Assembly (NCBI GenBank): GCA_032158295.1
Contig: CM063260.1
Span: forward strand, 10,706,767-10,770,766
Origin: Pycnopodia helianthoides
Taxonomy: Eukaryota; Echinodermata; Asteroidea; Forcipulatida; Asteriidae
Length of the DNA: 64,000 nucleotides
Direction of reading: 5' to 3'
The notes below the pieces were generated by a model, which worked only from the letters and a program-made list of their open reading frames with translations, had not been told where the DNA came from and made no database searches. The position numbers and the translations under genes are program-made. How positions within the stretch are numbered: the first letter of the stretch is position 1; each line of letters starts with the position of its first letter. Shown piece by piece: positions 22,516 through 33,297 of this stretch.

Positions 22516-22592
22516 TTAATCACGGATTGTGAATCCGTAACAATGAATTGTGAATCCGTAGTTACGAATTGTGAATCCGTAATAACGGATTG
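22516..22592 (-). repeat. Inverted partner of the 21-bp array
   Basis: Three to four units of CGGATTGTGAATCCGTAA type, the reverse complement of the array at 21801-22139. Together with that array it forms a hairpin whose arms are themselves tandem repeats. Confidence 0.85.
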
Positions 22593-23106
22593 GAATTCAC
22601 TTGTTGTTGCCGATATAAATGGGATTTTGTAGTAACCGGTATATTAGCTTTATAAACAGTTAACGTTCAAACTAGACGTGTTTTGCCCGACTTTTTTTTC
22701 CAAATGCATCAAACCTTTAAAATAGAGCATATTACTGGTCCACCTTTGCGCTTCTACCACGCTAATGCATTCGTCGGGTAGTACTGCCATAAAGCCACAG
22801 CATTACTAAATGGGTTAAGTTCCCACTTGGGCTATAAATAAATACAATCAAGTGATGTGTGTCGAACTTGTAAATTGTGCTATCGAGCAGATCGCGAGGA
22901 CTTTCCAACTGTTCCCGGTCGAAGTTTGAGAGAGGCGGGTTTTGGCAAAGTTCGACCCGAGAGAAGGAGATATTGACTCTCGAGGGTGGGGGTATGAGAG
23001 AGAGAGGGGGGCCCTGTTTGAACAGGTAAGGGGTTACCTTGGTTCGGTCGCACGCCTGGCACGACAAAATTGGACCCAAGCGTAGTTGGAACGGTGCCAA
23101 ACAAAC

Positions 23107-23173
23107 CATAATAAAGAGGGCGTGAGCAGAGTTCGGTTTTTACGCACGCCGTTTTGATTGAAGGGTTTTATAC
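23107..23173 (-). promoter_or_regulatory. Possible TATA promoter and start codon
   Basis: On the minus strand GTATAAAACCC (about 23163-23173) precedes an ATG at 23107-23109 by ~60 nt. The frame reads MVCLAPFQLRLG and reaches a GTAACC sequence after 24 codons. The hydrophobic stretch is short, the donor is weak, and no further exon is identified. Confidence 0.2.
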
Positions 23174-23549
23174 GCTCCGGGCCCCTGTGTCAAAACACTC
23201 TTCGAGCTAATAGATTCCTTTGGGGCAAAAAACAAAAAACTGCGAAGCGGAAATGATTAGCAGGGTATCAGACACATCGATAGTGTATGCTTGTCAATGC
23301 AACTGGCTTATTCTGCTTGATGGAAACTTTATTGCGCATGCTTGAGGGAGAAATTTCTGAAAAGATGAACATTCACGTGAACCAATTCATTGATATTATA
23401 CTTACAACTAAACAATCAAGTGGCCACAAGAAACAGGCGTCCCTCTGTAAGAAACAAAACAAGATTCACACGAAAAGAAGAAGGCAACAAAGCAATAAAA
23501 AGCATGTTTCGTTTTTATCTCAGATAGCAGTAATCATCATACATCACAT
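23174..23549. other. Unassigned stretch
   Basis: A plus-strand ATG frame from 23287 runs 100 codons but enters a MITE fragment at its end and shows no domain. Not called as a gene. Confidence 0.3.
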
Positions 23550-23765
23550 CGTGAATTTCCAGTTGGTCATGGTGGAAAAATCCCCTTAAAATACTTTCGC
23601 TTGAGAAATAAATTAGCCAATTAATTCTGATCTCCAAAACCTGTTGTTTGAAAACAGTGAAAACTTACAGGTGTTTTTTTTGTACACAATTTTCGCATGA
23701 CTCCTATGATCGATTGAGCTTAAATTTTCACAGGTTTGGTATTTCAATGTTGACCGCGTGCTTTA
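23550..23765 (-). mobile_element. MITE family A/B core fragment
   Basis: Contains CAGTTGGTCATGGTGGAAAA, GAAAACAGTGAAAACTTACAG and GATTGAGCTTAAATTTTCAC blocks, in an internally rearranged order. No termini. Confidence 0.45.
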
Positions 23766-23954
23766 AGGCACAGCGTGCTTTTTGTGTATCAGTCAGAACA
23801 TTGTTTCCTCAACCTTTATTGAAAAAAAGATATTCGAATATTATTTTGTGTGTTCAATGTTCAATTATGACAAAGTGTGCGACTTGAGCACCTGAATTTG
23901 TTGGGTTTTGGCGCATTACAAATACTCTATATTGTTATCAAATTATGAGCCTTT

Positions 23955-24110
23955 TCGAAACCACAGGACTTATTTCTGATCTGACTCAGGCTCTGTCAGT
24001 TGTTTTGAAAACGTGTTCTTTCGGTACGGCACTGCAAAACAGGCGGACTGAGCTCAGCTCGGAGCCCAAACGCGGTACTTTGGTTTCCGGGGTTTCAGAA
24101 AAAATCCTGC
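23955..24110. repeat. TTTTCGAAACC...GGCTC hairpin-repeat fragment
   Basis: TTTTCGAAACCACAGG, CTGACTCAGGCTCTG and TTTGGTTTCCGGGG resemble the arms of the larger palindrome at 55.85-56.17 kb. Degenerate. Confidence 0.4.
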
Positions 24111-25618
24111 CTTCAATAGCAATGCGATAAAGATGTAGCTCTCAGAGGTAACCAAGAGTGAAAGCGGCCCAATTTCCGTTGTAAATAGTGGCTTAAATAT
24201 GTGGGGCATCACTAGTCAGTTGGATGGACGTGTACACGAGAGTGGTGCTGCAGTGTCACGGTTTGTTGCTCTTCTGAGTGACATTCGTTGTCGAGATACA
24301 GACGTATGGTTAACTGGGTGGTTTTGAGTTCGCCGATAATGGCCGCAGATGATCGTCATCAGCGGTGGCGGCGGTATTGGTCACCGTGAAGCGTGTCCGA
24401 TAGTGACCGTCGTCGAGGCTGCCGATGACGATCACTTTGAAAATGGTCATTGACGGTGATTAACTTTTTATCACACTTCCTAAAAGTTGTGAAATTATAA
24501 TGTTCAAAAATTGACACCACTATTTCTTAGTGACGTCGTGCCATTGCATAACAACGTAAACAATTGTGTCCGAATTACAAACTTGTTTTAGCGCAATACA
24601 CAGGGAGTAGTACTGTTATTAACTACTGTGCCCTTAGGCTAAACGTTATGGTTTAGCTCCGCAATGCTGTTGATTTTGTAGACAAAAATTCTATGGGCAA
24701 AAGGGGGGGGGGTTAACCTCTACTACAGCTAAAACTTAGTTCAGCAAAACCCTTCAGTCAAAATTAATCGGCATGCTTTCTTTTTTAATCGACTGAACCC
24801 ACGTTGTGGGCTCTGTTTATATCTCACCGGAAGACATTTCTGGCCACAAATCCACCTTTTTATTGTACCGATGTCCAAATCACTTCAAGTCACCCTCTCA
24901 CGCTGAACCAAAATCGTCTTAGCCTTGCAAGAACAAAAATAGCTACCTCAATATTCTGATCCTCACCCATCTGAGTGAACTTTAAGAATGAAAACTCTGT
25001 GCGTGCCCTCTAGGCTATTGAGGCAGTCTCTTTCACTGCTTTCAGTGTGTCTTCAGGGGGTGTCCCCGCCCCGGCGTTTCGAACACCTCTCACCTCTTTG
25101 GATTTATCTTGATGCCGTAAATATGACCCAAACCTCGGGGGGAGAAGACCGGAGAGGGGGAGAGGGAGAAGCGATTTGTGACTCGCTGGTGAGAAGTGCA
25201 AAGTGTCATGCTGCAACATTTTTGTTTTAACGACATCTCGTATAAAATGACATAGTAGGGTGAATAATTAGTTCTGCGTGTTACCGAGCGGCAGCCGTAA
25301 ATCTAGGGTTGCATGGATAGGAAGTAATAATGTGTCACTCTATCGTTTTATGTAGTGCTGATTTAAATGGAGTAGCGAGCCCCTTACTCCCGTTCTCCTT
25401 TTAAAGTACACGGCCGTGGTCGAGTTTTTATAGCCCTCATTTCTTAGCGAATTCCTAACACGCGGAGGGAAATTTGCCTCATAAGATGTCAAATTGCTCT
25501 TCGGTGTGTGTTTATGATTGCTGTATCCTTGATAGAGGTACTTCACCACTAATTGCTTCCCTTCAGTCAGGTAAGCTATGACAATAGCGGCTATAAACAA
25601 CTGAATGACTTGTGGCGC
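24111..25618. other. Unassigned 1.5-kb stretch
   Basis: No gene or repeat family recognised. A GAT/GTC-rich quasi-palindromic patch at about 24335-24470 and a G9 run at about 24703 are the only visible local structures. Confidence 0.35.
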
Positions 25619-25850
25619 GTGTCGTGAGCGAGCGGTCCAGGGCGTCGAGCTCAAACATCTGGTGGCTGGGTCGTCGGAGAGTGGGTTCGAATCCCGATCT
25701 CGACTCCTGCGTTCTTGGGCGAGAAGCTTTTGATCATTTCGGGAGTAAACCGTCCGGTACTTGAGATGGTTGTTGGTGTGAATGACTAACAACCGGTGCA
25801 CTAAGTTTGCTGCCGATGCTGCCGATGCTGCATACTCCTAAGGAGATGTG
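25619..25850 (+). mobile_element. tRNA-derived SINE (family 1 type)
   Basis: A-box-like TGAGCGAGCGGTCCAGG (25625-25641) and a B-box GGGTTCGAATCCC (25683-25695) are spaced as in a tRNA-derived head. A body follows with CATACTCCTAAGGAG near the end and GCCGATGCTGCCGATGCTG, a short tandem. It ends about 20 bp before a family-C MITE. The minus-strand frame through it is incidental. Confidence 0.8.
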
Positions 25851-25873
25851 ATGTCTGTGAGCAAGACTCGCAC

Positions 25874-26253
25874 TTAAAGGCACAGTACACATTTGGTAAT
25901 GACTCTGAAAATCAATGGCAATACAAACTTACTTGGTGAGAAGTACAGCAGCTTTGGGTAGTAAAATGAATTTTGAGAAACTTTTAACTTAGAAGTACGG
26001 TTATGGAGTATATATCCCTTTTTATTCCCAAAAATGTTGAATCTGAAAAGAAACGCTTCTCAGACCGTGCATTCCATTGGGGAATATTCTTCCTGCGTGG
26101 AAATATTCGCTCCTGTTTTTCACTGATATCTCAAAAACGCGACCACCTTTTGAAGTGAAATCTTCACAGGTTAGTTTTATTGTATGTACCTACATTTATA
26201 TTGGATTAACACAATCAGTAGGCTCCAATTACCAACGCGTACTGTGCCTTTAA
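25874..26253 (-). mobile_element. MITE family C, full copy
   Basis: TTAA lies at 25874-25877 and 26250-26253. Termini are AGGCACAGTACACATTTGG and CCAACGCGTACTGTGCCT. Internal blocks ACTTACTTGGTGAGAAGTAC, ATTTTGAGAAACTTTTAAC and CACAGGTTAGTTTTATTG identify the family. Non-coding. Confidence 0.9.
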
Positions 26254-26857
26254 CTGTTGTTGGTTCTCATCATCCGGGAGTAAATGGGTGCATGTGCATA
26301 TAATTAATACTAAACATAGTTGATTTACCCACAACAAAGTTGAATTTGAACAGTGACAGGTGAACAAATTTTGAGATGGGCCCCCATTTCTTCATATCAA
26401 AGTTAGACACCAGTGTATTATCTTGCCTGCCAGGAAAGACCCTGGATTAAACAAGGTCACTCATTTCGTGAATAAGGGTGACATGGTTCAATTCGACGTC
26501 TGGGTGAATCTCTGATTATAGTCGGAGAACGTGCCGAACATCCTCAGAACATAAACTAGAACATTTCCAATTATGAGGGGAAAAAAAACAATGGAAATTA
26601 AATTACGATATTATAAACAGACTGTGTTCTGGCTCACACATGACGTTCGTCGACTTTGGCAAGGTTGGAGTATTCAACGGTGACCTTTTATCATTATGTT
26701 TTCTTGTCACATTATCCTCATTTGGCAGTCAGGGTTGGGCCCAGGTGGTTTATTCCCCTGCCTTTTCACCATTCTGACCGAGTTTCAAATCCCAGACCGG
26801 AGCCCTGCGTGAGAAATGGGTTTTCAGTCCCTACATTCGTTGAATATTTACCCTCTT
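26254..26857. other. Unassigned stretch
   Basis: No repeat or convincing exon. A plus-strand frame beginning at 26656 continues into the tandem array that follows and is not accepted as a gene. Confidence 0.35.
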
Positions 26858-27410
26858 TGGGGGCTTTCCTCTCACGTCTCAAACACAGAACGTTTCTTCG
26901 TCGTCTTCTCTGCACGGGTATCTTCAGGCCGACGGTTCCAGTGCTAGTCACTTTTGAGGGACCCTCGGTTTCAATACCAGAAAGAAAGAAAAATATTTGG
27001 GGTTCTTTTCCCACACTTAAATTTAAAACACTGAATATTTCTTCGTTATCTTCTCTACGCGGGTATCTTCAGGATCAAAGCGCTATAGTAATTTTTTAAA
27101 GGGTCCCTGGCTTTCATTACCAGAAATATATTTTATTTTGGGTTCTCGCCGCACGATAAAAGCATACTGCACATTTAAAACACTTGACATGTCTTCGTCA
27201 TCTCCTCTGCATGAGTATATCTTCAGGGCTACGGTTCACAGTGCCAGTCGTTTTTTAAGGGTCCCAGAAATAAACTTTATTTTGGGGCTTTCCTCCAACA
27301 TCTAAAACACTGAACATTTCTTCGTCGTCTTCTTTACTTCAGGCCTACGGCTCACAGTGCTAGTCACTTTTGAGGTGTCCTTGGCCTCATTACAAGAAAT
27401 ACATAATAGT
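26858..27410 (+). repeat. Degenerate ~140-bp tandem array, four units
   Basis: Units start near 26860, 26998, 27137 and 27283 (spacing 138, 139, 146). Each contains a GGGCTTTCC/GGGTTCTTTTCC start, AAACACTGAAC, TTTCTTCGTCGTCTTCTCT, GGGTATCTTCAGG, CAGTGCTAGTCACTTTT and a TTACCAGAAATA end. A short piece, CACGATAAAAGCATACTGC, recurs at about 27526. The open frame across the first units is a by-product. Confidence 0.85.
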
Positions 27411-28659
27411 AACAATACTCAAACACAAGGATCTAAGATCATCAATAGTCTGTGTCATTATTTGTAAAATCAATACTCAGTACGCATTACTGTGGAGTGG
27501 GTTTCAGACTAAGATGGTTGCGCCACACGATAAAAGCATACTGCCAGCTGATAAAAAAAATCATTCACAATCAAGCCGTCTTAAAGCTCTAACGGGAATG
27601 AAATACTCCCACGAAATTGTGCCGCGATTCGTTTCCTGTTCGTCGTTTTTCTGTGTGTATCATTTGGTTCTTCCGTACGCATGCCTCTTTTGTATCCACG
27701 CTAGATGTTACCCATCACCATGGTAACCAGCTCGTTTCTCTTCACATACACGTTGGGTTTAAGGTACTTAAAGTCATGACGTGACCTTTTTGTCATTTAT
27801 GGGGGGAAAATAGTTAAGCTCCAGACTTTAAATCCATGCAGTGAGGGCCGCTGCAAATCAATCAAGCCGCTATAGTTATTATGATATTTCCATTGTCTTA
27901 ACTACGCCGTACATGCAGTGGTCAGCTCATAATAATGCCATGGTATCCTAAGCTGGACCATGCCACACGTCCCAGAGGGTGGGGGGGGGCGTCAGTCAAC
28001 AGGGGTCAGTGATTTGGTTAGAAGGGGTCAGGACAAAACTCTGCCAGCATCCATTGTGTGCAGAATCGGTACGTCAATTTGTCAATGGCAGGCGAAATCA
28101 AATTTCGAAACTTAATTAATTAACCAAGCAAGCAAAGAAGCTTAAAATAATCCAGGCAATACATGGACATGTGAACAAGACACTTAGAGAGAGAAAAATT
28201 GTGTGGAGAGAAAAATAGCACAACAAACCCTCTTAACCTATGATGGAAAAAGCCTGTCAGAGTAAGCTGGCTACGGTACCGTGGGGGCGTTGCAACCAAC
28301 CAGGTCCCTGGCTGCAGGGTTTGTAAACAATGAACCAAAATTGTATGCCATTACTTTTTACTCCAATGACTCGCATTGCCAAAGACATGCAGATAGTTTT
28401 GTCAACGAGAATGACAGCGGTTCCAGTTGAGTGAACTAAAATAAGTAACATATAAAGGTTTGGAAATTTTTGATGGTTAAAAAAGGGCAACATTTATGAT
28501 TGACTATAAAATAAATAAAAAAGAGAAAGAAAAACATGCAGTAGCGGCAATCAGTTTTTCTGACTGATAACAATTCCCGAATGATATGACACTACCTGTA
28601 CTATATTGCACACCCCATCATAATTATTGTTTACATGAATACAATGTGTTATTTAAGTG
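27411..28659. other. Unassigned stretch
   Basis: No gene, RNA or repeat family recognised. Confidence 0.35.
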
Positions 28660-29032
28660 TTACATACGATGCGTGGACCTGGAGCAAAGGAGGTACACAC
28701 GATGTAGGGACTTGAAACACTATGTGGACTAACAGACGTCCACACAGTGCTTTTTTACAGCGTTGAGAAATAGAATTTTCCTTAAAGTCACCTGGAAATA
28801 GATTTTTGAAGTTGTTCGGGGGGTGACTCTGCCCATCCCCTTTTGTGACGTCAATCAAGGCAGACTTCGCCTCGATCGAACATCGATCCCCATCGAATTT
28901 GCTTGCGTTTACGTTGTAAACACACGTGCAAGTAGGTCCCAGTAGTGATCTTGTACGTTTCGAAAAAGGGGGTTTTCTTGCATTTTCCGGCCATGCCGAC
29001 CAGGTGTAATGCTGCTGTATGCAGCTAAACAA
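28660..29032 (-). repeat. Interspersed repeat (family F)
   Basis: The end near 28672-28757 (GTGGACCTGGAGCAAAGGAG, GACTTGAAACACTATGTGGAC, GTCCACACAGTGC) recurs at 44735-44816. The rest (CTTTTTCGAAACGTAC, AAATCTATTTCCAGGTGACT on the minus strand) looks like a repeat I recall from sea-star DNA. The minus-strand frame is open by chance and starts without ATG. Confidence 0.5.
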
Positions 29033-29577
29033 CTTATGATGGGGTCAGTCTGCATTTGTTTCCTGCAGATCCCAAGTATAAGCGGTTGTGGGCCGCGAAA
29101 GTCAGACTAACGACGTCGTTTTCGGCGCGATGTGCCATGTATGAATTCATCGGTTTTCGATTGAGACCGCGCTGAGGCCAGCTAGTATACACTAGCTAGT
29201 ACATGTATACTGTGATGTGGGTGACGTCCGCATACGCATCATACCGAACAGGTACCAGACGTAATGTACGAGGCCAGACTACATTTTTTTCTTCTTCAAA
29301 TACCGTTCCTTGATTGACGTCACGAACAGCACCACCATGTGTCAAGGTAAAGGGGGGCCTACTCTTAAATTTGTAATTAAAATAAAAACAATTTTTTTTA
29401 AACCTTAGTTAACTATTTATTCACATTCCACTCATCAAAATACATATATTAATGACAAAAGCTTTATTTTTTTTTTACAAAATACCACTGCCAGGTGCCT
29501 TTAAGTGTACAGAACACAGAGCTGGGTGTTACACATTCAAACCGGGAGCCAATAGCAAAAGAGGACAATAGGGTCCC
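29033..29577. other. Unassigned stretch
   Basis: GC-richer up to about 29.27 kb with a small palindromic patch near 29185-29215, then AT-rich. No gene recognised. Confidence 0.35.
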
Positions 29578-29625
29578 CAGTTGGGTAAGGTCCCCGGTTG
29601 GGTAAAAGTTCCCAGTTGGAAAATG
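29578..29625. repeat. Short CCCAGTTGGGTAA tandem
   Basis: Three units: CCCCAGTTGGGTAAGG, CCCCGGTTGGGTAAAAG, CCCAGTTGGAAAATG. The motif is related to the CCCAATTGGG array at 3.8-4.3 kb. Confidence 0.7.
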
Positions 29626-30270
29626 TGTACAAAACCAATGGGGGCTGTTGCAAAAAAAAGTACCTCAAAAAGAGGGACATTAGGTGTTTGCAGGTGTTTA
29701 TACAATTGGGTGTGTATCATTAATTGACTGCTCCTCACCTATTTGTTTCTCTTCCTAGTCGGCCCCACACCCATCATCAGCTCCATGTGCCAGTCCCATT
29801 TCAAACCCACCCCTTTGAGCATCAGTTAGTCAGGTGATTAGGTTTGTTCTACGCATTGCTCTCTCCAGAGGTGGGCAGCACGCCATGTCAGCACTCGCTG
29901 TTTCGTCGTGGATTAACTTTGCTCTAATTTCTTGTGACCCATTCCCAGGCAACAGCACAGTACGTTGGACGATGACATCAGACTGTTTAAAGAAAACGAC
30001 CCTGCGGCACCGAGGCGATTTCTTGGATGACAGGTCTGTGTAGATTTTGATTTTAATTTGCTACTAATTATTCTACGTAACAGCTGGCCAAGGCTAAGCC
30101 GTTACGAGGTGCTCACGCCCCTTCGTTCCACCGATGCACACATTTTGCCGTACAGAATTTTGACCTTTGCCGTAAGCTTCAGACATTTGCACTTCTGATA
30201 TTTGGTTTGCTTTGCTTTTATCGATCGATTGTTTATGTTTTTGCTGCGACCATGTGGTTTATCAGAGCTC
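29626..30270. other. Mostly unassigned; one exon-like 85-bp segment
   Basis: 29949-30033 (plus) is bounded by a good acceptor (pyrimidine-rich, ...CCATTCCCAG) and a CAG|GTCTGTG donor, with one open frame reading NSTVRWTMTSDC then LKKTTLRHRG. No domain or partner exon is identified. Confidence 0.2.
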
Positions 30271-30435
30271 AGGCCGTTTTCGAAACCAAGGCTTTGACTT
30301 GGGCTTCAGCTTTAGGCTCCGCGTCTGCCAAAAAGCCCCGTACCAAAAGTGCACGTTTTCGAAATGCCATGACGGAGCCTCCAGTCAGAGCTAACACAAA
30401 AAGCCCTGGTTTCGAAAATGGCCATTGTCGACCTT
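30271..30435. repeat. Hairpin-repeat fragment (TTTTCGAAACC/GGCTCC type)
   Basis: Contains GTTTTCGAAACCAAGGC, TTAGGCTCCG and, inverted, GGAGCCTCC and CCTGGTTTCGAAAATGGCC. These are opposed arms of the same repeat seen inside the palindrome at 55.97-56.12 kb. Confidence 0.55.
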
Positions 30436-30729
30436 CAAAGAAGGAGTCGAAAATGGGGGCAGGGAGAAAAAGGTATGAAATGTTTCCATAAAACGGGAAT
30501 GGCCTTTAATTTGATAAATATAAAAAAGGTCACTCAATGATTTTAAATGGCATGAAGTTATCATCCAGTGGAAATTGAATTTAACAGGAGTTAAGATGAC
30601 TATCTACGTCATTCTCCGTCAGGAAATTAATCCATTCTCGGCTATTGCAGCCACTCAAGATGTGTTGACGTTCAGAAGAGCCATTGCAAGCCACTCGTAT
30701 TGTTACATCTGCGTATGGGGGGGTTTGAC

Positions 30730-30831
30730 CTTGGTAGATATTTGTTTGTGCGGTGGATTGCGCGGAGACGTAAGCCGTGACGGTCTCCAAGGCGAACGAG
30801 CCAACCTTGGCCAATTCCTGATTGTTGTTCA
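30730..30831 (-). CDS. Candidate internal exon, unknown product
   Basis: On the minus strand a long pyrimidine tract (CTTCTCTTTTCTG and following T-rich bases) leads to TATTGTAG|TG. A 102-bp segment then runs to ACCAAG|GTCAAA. One frame is open with C/G-ending codons unlike its surroundings: NNNQELAKVGSFALETV, then TAYVSAQSTAQTNIYQ. It starts after codon position 1 and ends after codon position 1 (phase 1-1), as in many extracellular-module exons. The acceptor lacks a CAG, the donor is imperfect, and no partner exon or family is recognised. An alternative is that the frame simply continues without splicing to 30581. Confidence 0.28.
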
Positions 30832-31360
30832 CTACAATAGTTCGGGAATTTGAACAAAAACAGAAAAGAGAAGTTACACTCAAAATCCTGTATTATTGTT
30901 AAGACAGTGGATGAGTTATAAACCGCTCCAAAATTAGTTTCATGTTTTTGGTCTGCACTTGCAAACATATTTCCGTAAACAAACCCCACAAGGTTGGAAG
31001 AATTTCGGCCATGATCGGCAAGGGTTATTAGGGTTGCAAACAACACTGACAACAGAAGGAATGTGAGTTGGCTTATTAATTGAGCACTCTTTGAGTAAAT
31101 AAGCCGGTACCCGTCAGACGCCAAACAGACCAGCATTGACGTCACGACAGTGCCTTATGGGTATCTTGAGATCGTCGTGCGGCCATTTTGTTTTGCTTAC
31201 GCTAGGAAATGAAAGAGCCGAATGACTTGGGAGACAATAGCTGTGACATTCTTTCTTGTCAGGTTCCCTTATTGACACAGTGAAATTGACAAATCCAATT
31301 CCGATTGTCTGGGGGCTAGGAGATTTTTCAGTTCACACTTTTTTTTTCCTTTTTTTCTAA

Positions 31361-31420
31361 ACCTAGGCTCCGGCTCCGGCTCTGGCTACGACTCCGGCTA
31401 CGGCTCTGGCTACGGCTTTT
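31361..31420 (+). repeat. Short GGCTCC/GGCTAC-rich tandem
   Basis: Six-base units (GGCTCC, GGCTCT, GGCTAC, GACTCC) repeat about nine times. This is the same vocabulary as the hairpin-repeat family at 55.97 kb. Confidence 0.7.
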
Positions 31421-31589
31421 TCCTCCGTCATCAATTTAGTTACACGGTGGTACAACATCAAACGATGCCCGGATCCGGAATCCGGTGCCTGAGCCCATGT
31501 CTTGGAAGAAGCCACAGGATTATTGGTAAGACGTGGCTGACAAAAACAGCTGGGCTACAATGGAAGAGTCGTTTAATTTCGTTAAGCTC

Positions 31590-31909
31590 TGGTGCTTCTG
31601 TTCAGCAGAGTGTGGGTTCGAGTCCCGGTCGTGACACGTGTGTCCCTGAACAAGACACTTAACTATAATTGATTCTCTCCACCCAGGGGTAAAATGGGTA
31701 CCTGTGAGGGCAGAGAAGGTTCTTGTGATTGATTTAGCTTAGTAGCGCATATTTGTAGCACAGGCTGTATACTCCCCAGGGAGCTGAGATGGTTTAAGGA
31801 ATGAAACTAATGGCCCAGTGACCAGGGGTAATAATTGTGATGCGCAGTAGAGTATATTCATATAGGCATTGCGCAATATAAATGTCCGTTATTATTATTA
31901 TTATTATTG
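31590..31909 (+). mobile_element. tRNA-derived SINE with (ATT)n tail
   Basis: The B-box GGGTTCGAGTCCC (31614-31626) is clear, but the A-box region is eroded. The body (AACAAGACACTTAAC, GGGGTAAAATGGGTACC, ATACTCCCCAGGGAG) ends in a (TTA)n tail at about 31887-31909, as retroposed SINEs do. Confidence 0.8.
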
Positions 31910-32346
31910 TTTCTATTTCACATAACCATAAGAGCAACTTAGGTTTGTATATACAGAGCTCTGGAAGGGCCGTCCGACTTGTCCCCATCCTGGAGACAAC
32001 TATACGTATTGGCATTTATAATATTATGATTAATGTCATCATTTAAAAAAATATATAACTCATACTCTTCAGGCCAAGTATGAATAAAGATTATCACAAT
32101 GATCATCACAGAGCCTCCTGAGAACCCAAAACATATTTACCGCCAACACTGTAATCCGCCAAATTCAATCGTGGAGAGAAATATTAAATGGATTTCGAAT
32201 ATTGCTGAAGTTCAGAAAATAACACTAGATTAAAGACCGTATAAATCGATGAAGAACATGAACAAAATCTCTGACGAAACATAAAGCATTAATGTACTGC
32301 ATATTACTAAGACGTGAGTACCACCCAGTTTGCTGATTTTTCACAG
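31910..32346. other. Unassigned stretch upstream of the cysteine-rich exon
   Basis: AT-rich and without repeats. It could be intron preceding the terminal exon at 32347, with branch-point-like CTAAG about 35 bp before the acceptor. Confidence 0.35.
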
Positions 32347-32565
32347 TTTGGTTCAGAGTGTGTTTCTAACAAATTATGTGGTGTCGATGAATGTACATTT
32401 CCCTCAAACCGACGCTCTAACTATTATTCCTCTAAACGAAACACAAACTGTCAGTGTAATATTGATTTAACCTTGATGCCACAGGCTTGGCAGTCTTGTC
32501 TTTACAATGTCAGGCGTGAAATGGTGTCCTATGATAACAAACTGGACAAACATTCCTGGTACTAA
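32347..32565 (+). CDS. Candidate terminal exon, six-cysteine (EGF-like spacing)
   Basis: A strong acceptor (TGATTTTTCACAG, ending 32346) opens a frame of 72 codons to TAA, and an AATAAA follows at 32657-32662. Cysteines occur at exon codons 5, 11, 16, 35, 37 and 51. The pattern is C-x5-C-x4-C-x18-C-x1-C-x13-C, and the single residue between cysteines 4 and 5 is typical of EGF-like domains. The usual glycine/aromatic residues before the last cysteine are missing, so it could be a diverged EGF or a decayed apple/PAN-like module. A 21-residue tail (LYNVRREM...KHSWY) ends the protein. No transmembrane segment is present. Upstream exons are not identified. It may be a real extracellular protein end or a decayed copy. 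Confidence 0.35.
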   Translation, partial: FGSECVSNKLCGVDECTFPSNRRSNYYSSKRNTNCQCNIDLTLMPQAWQSCLYNVRREMVSYDNKLDKHSWY

Positions 32566-32656
32566 ACTGTGCACACAGAAACCACCTAATTAAATTTTTG
32601 CCGCGGTTGGCCAGAGAAAACGTCAATATCGTCTGATACGGTCAACTTTTTTACAC

Positions 32657-32662
32657 AATAAA
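32657..32662 (+). promoter_or_regulatory. Candidate polyadenylation signal
   Basis: AATAAA about 90 nt after the TAA of the cysteine-rich exon, consistent with a short 3' UTR. Confidence 0.3.
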
Positions 32663-33297
32663 ATTATGGAAATACTCATAATTATGACTATCACAAACAC
32701 TGCACTCGTTATAGGCAACTGAAAAAAATGCAAAGAGCTGTGGCCATAATTAATTTTAGGTGTTCGTAAAGATCATACACAATTTGTGACCCCGTGTGAC
32801 ATTTACTTCCGGTCAAAACCAGCAGTATAAATTTAATATTTAAAATAAATGTATATCTTATTAAACCAAACCGTATATTAGCAATAACTACATCATATGA
32901 AAGCCCGTTAATAATTCTACAAATCTTCCAGTGTGTGTACACCCATTTGACCTTGCCTTCCGGTTGGTACTGGAAGTTGAAGTTTCATCTCAAAAATGTA
33001 TTTCGTTAACCCCGGTGCTTCTGGTTCACATAGTGAGCAGCCTGGTTTACAGGTTTCCTCAAGCTTGCGAGCTACAGTGATAATCTGGAAACCCCATAAA
33101 AATTACAAATCTATTTTTTGCCAGTTCAAGTTAATCCGTCTTTACTAGAATTACATTGCGGGCTTCCCCGTTCGTTTTCTATTGTACCCTTTTCTCTAAT
33201 CTTTTAAACCCCACAATGTAAAAAAAGAGAAAGAAAAAAAAGCAAGTGCAGTTGTATTGTTTGAAGGTTTGCACGGTGTGAAAAAATAGGAAGGAAC
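32663..33297. other. Unassigned stretch
   Basis: AT-rich, no feature recognised. Confidence 0.35.

Noticed and set aside
26656..27099. 147-codon plus frame
   Set aside because: Extends into the ~140-bp tandem array and lacks an ATG start or domain.
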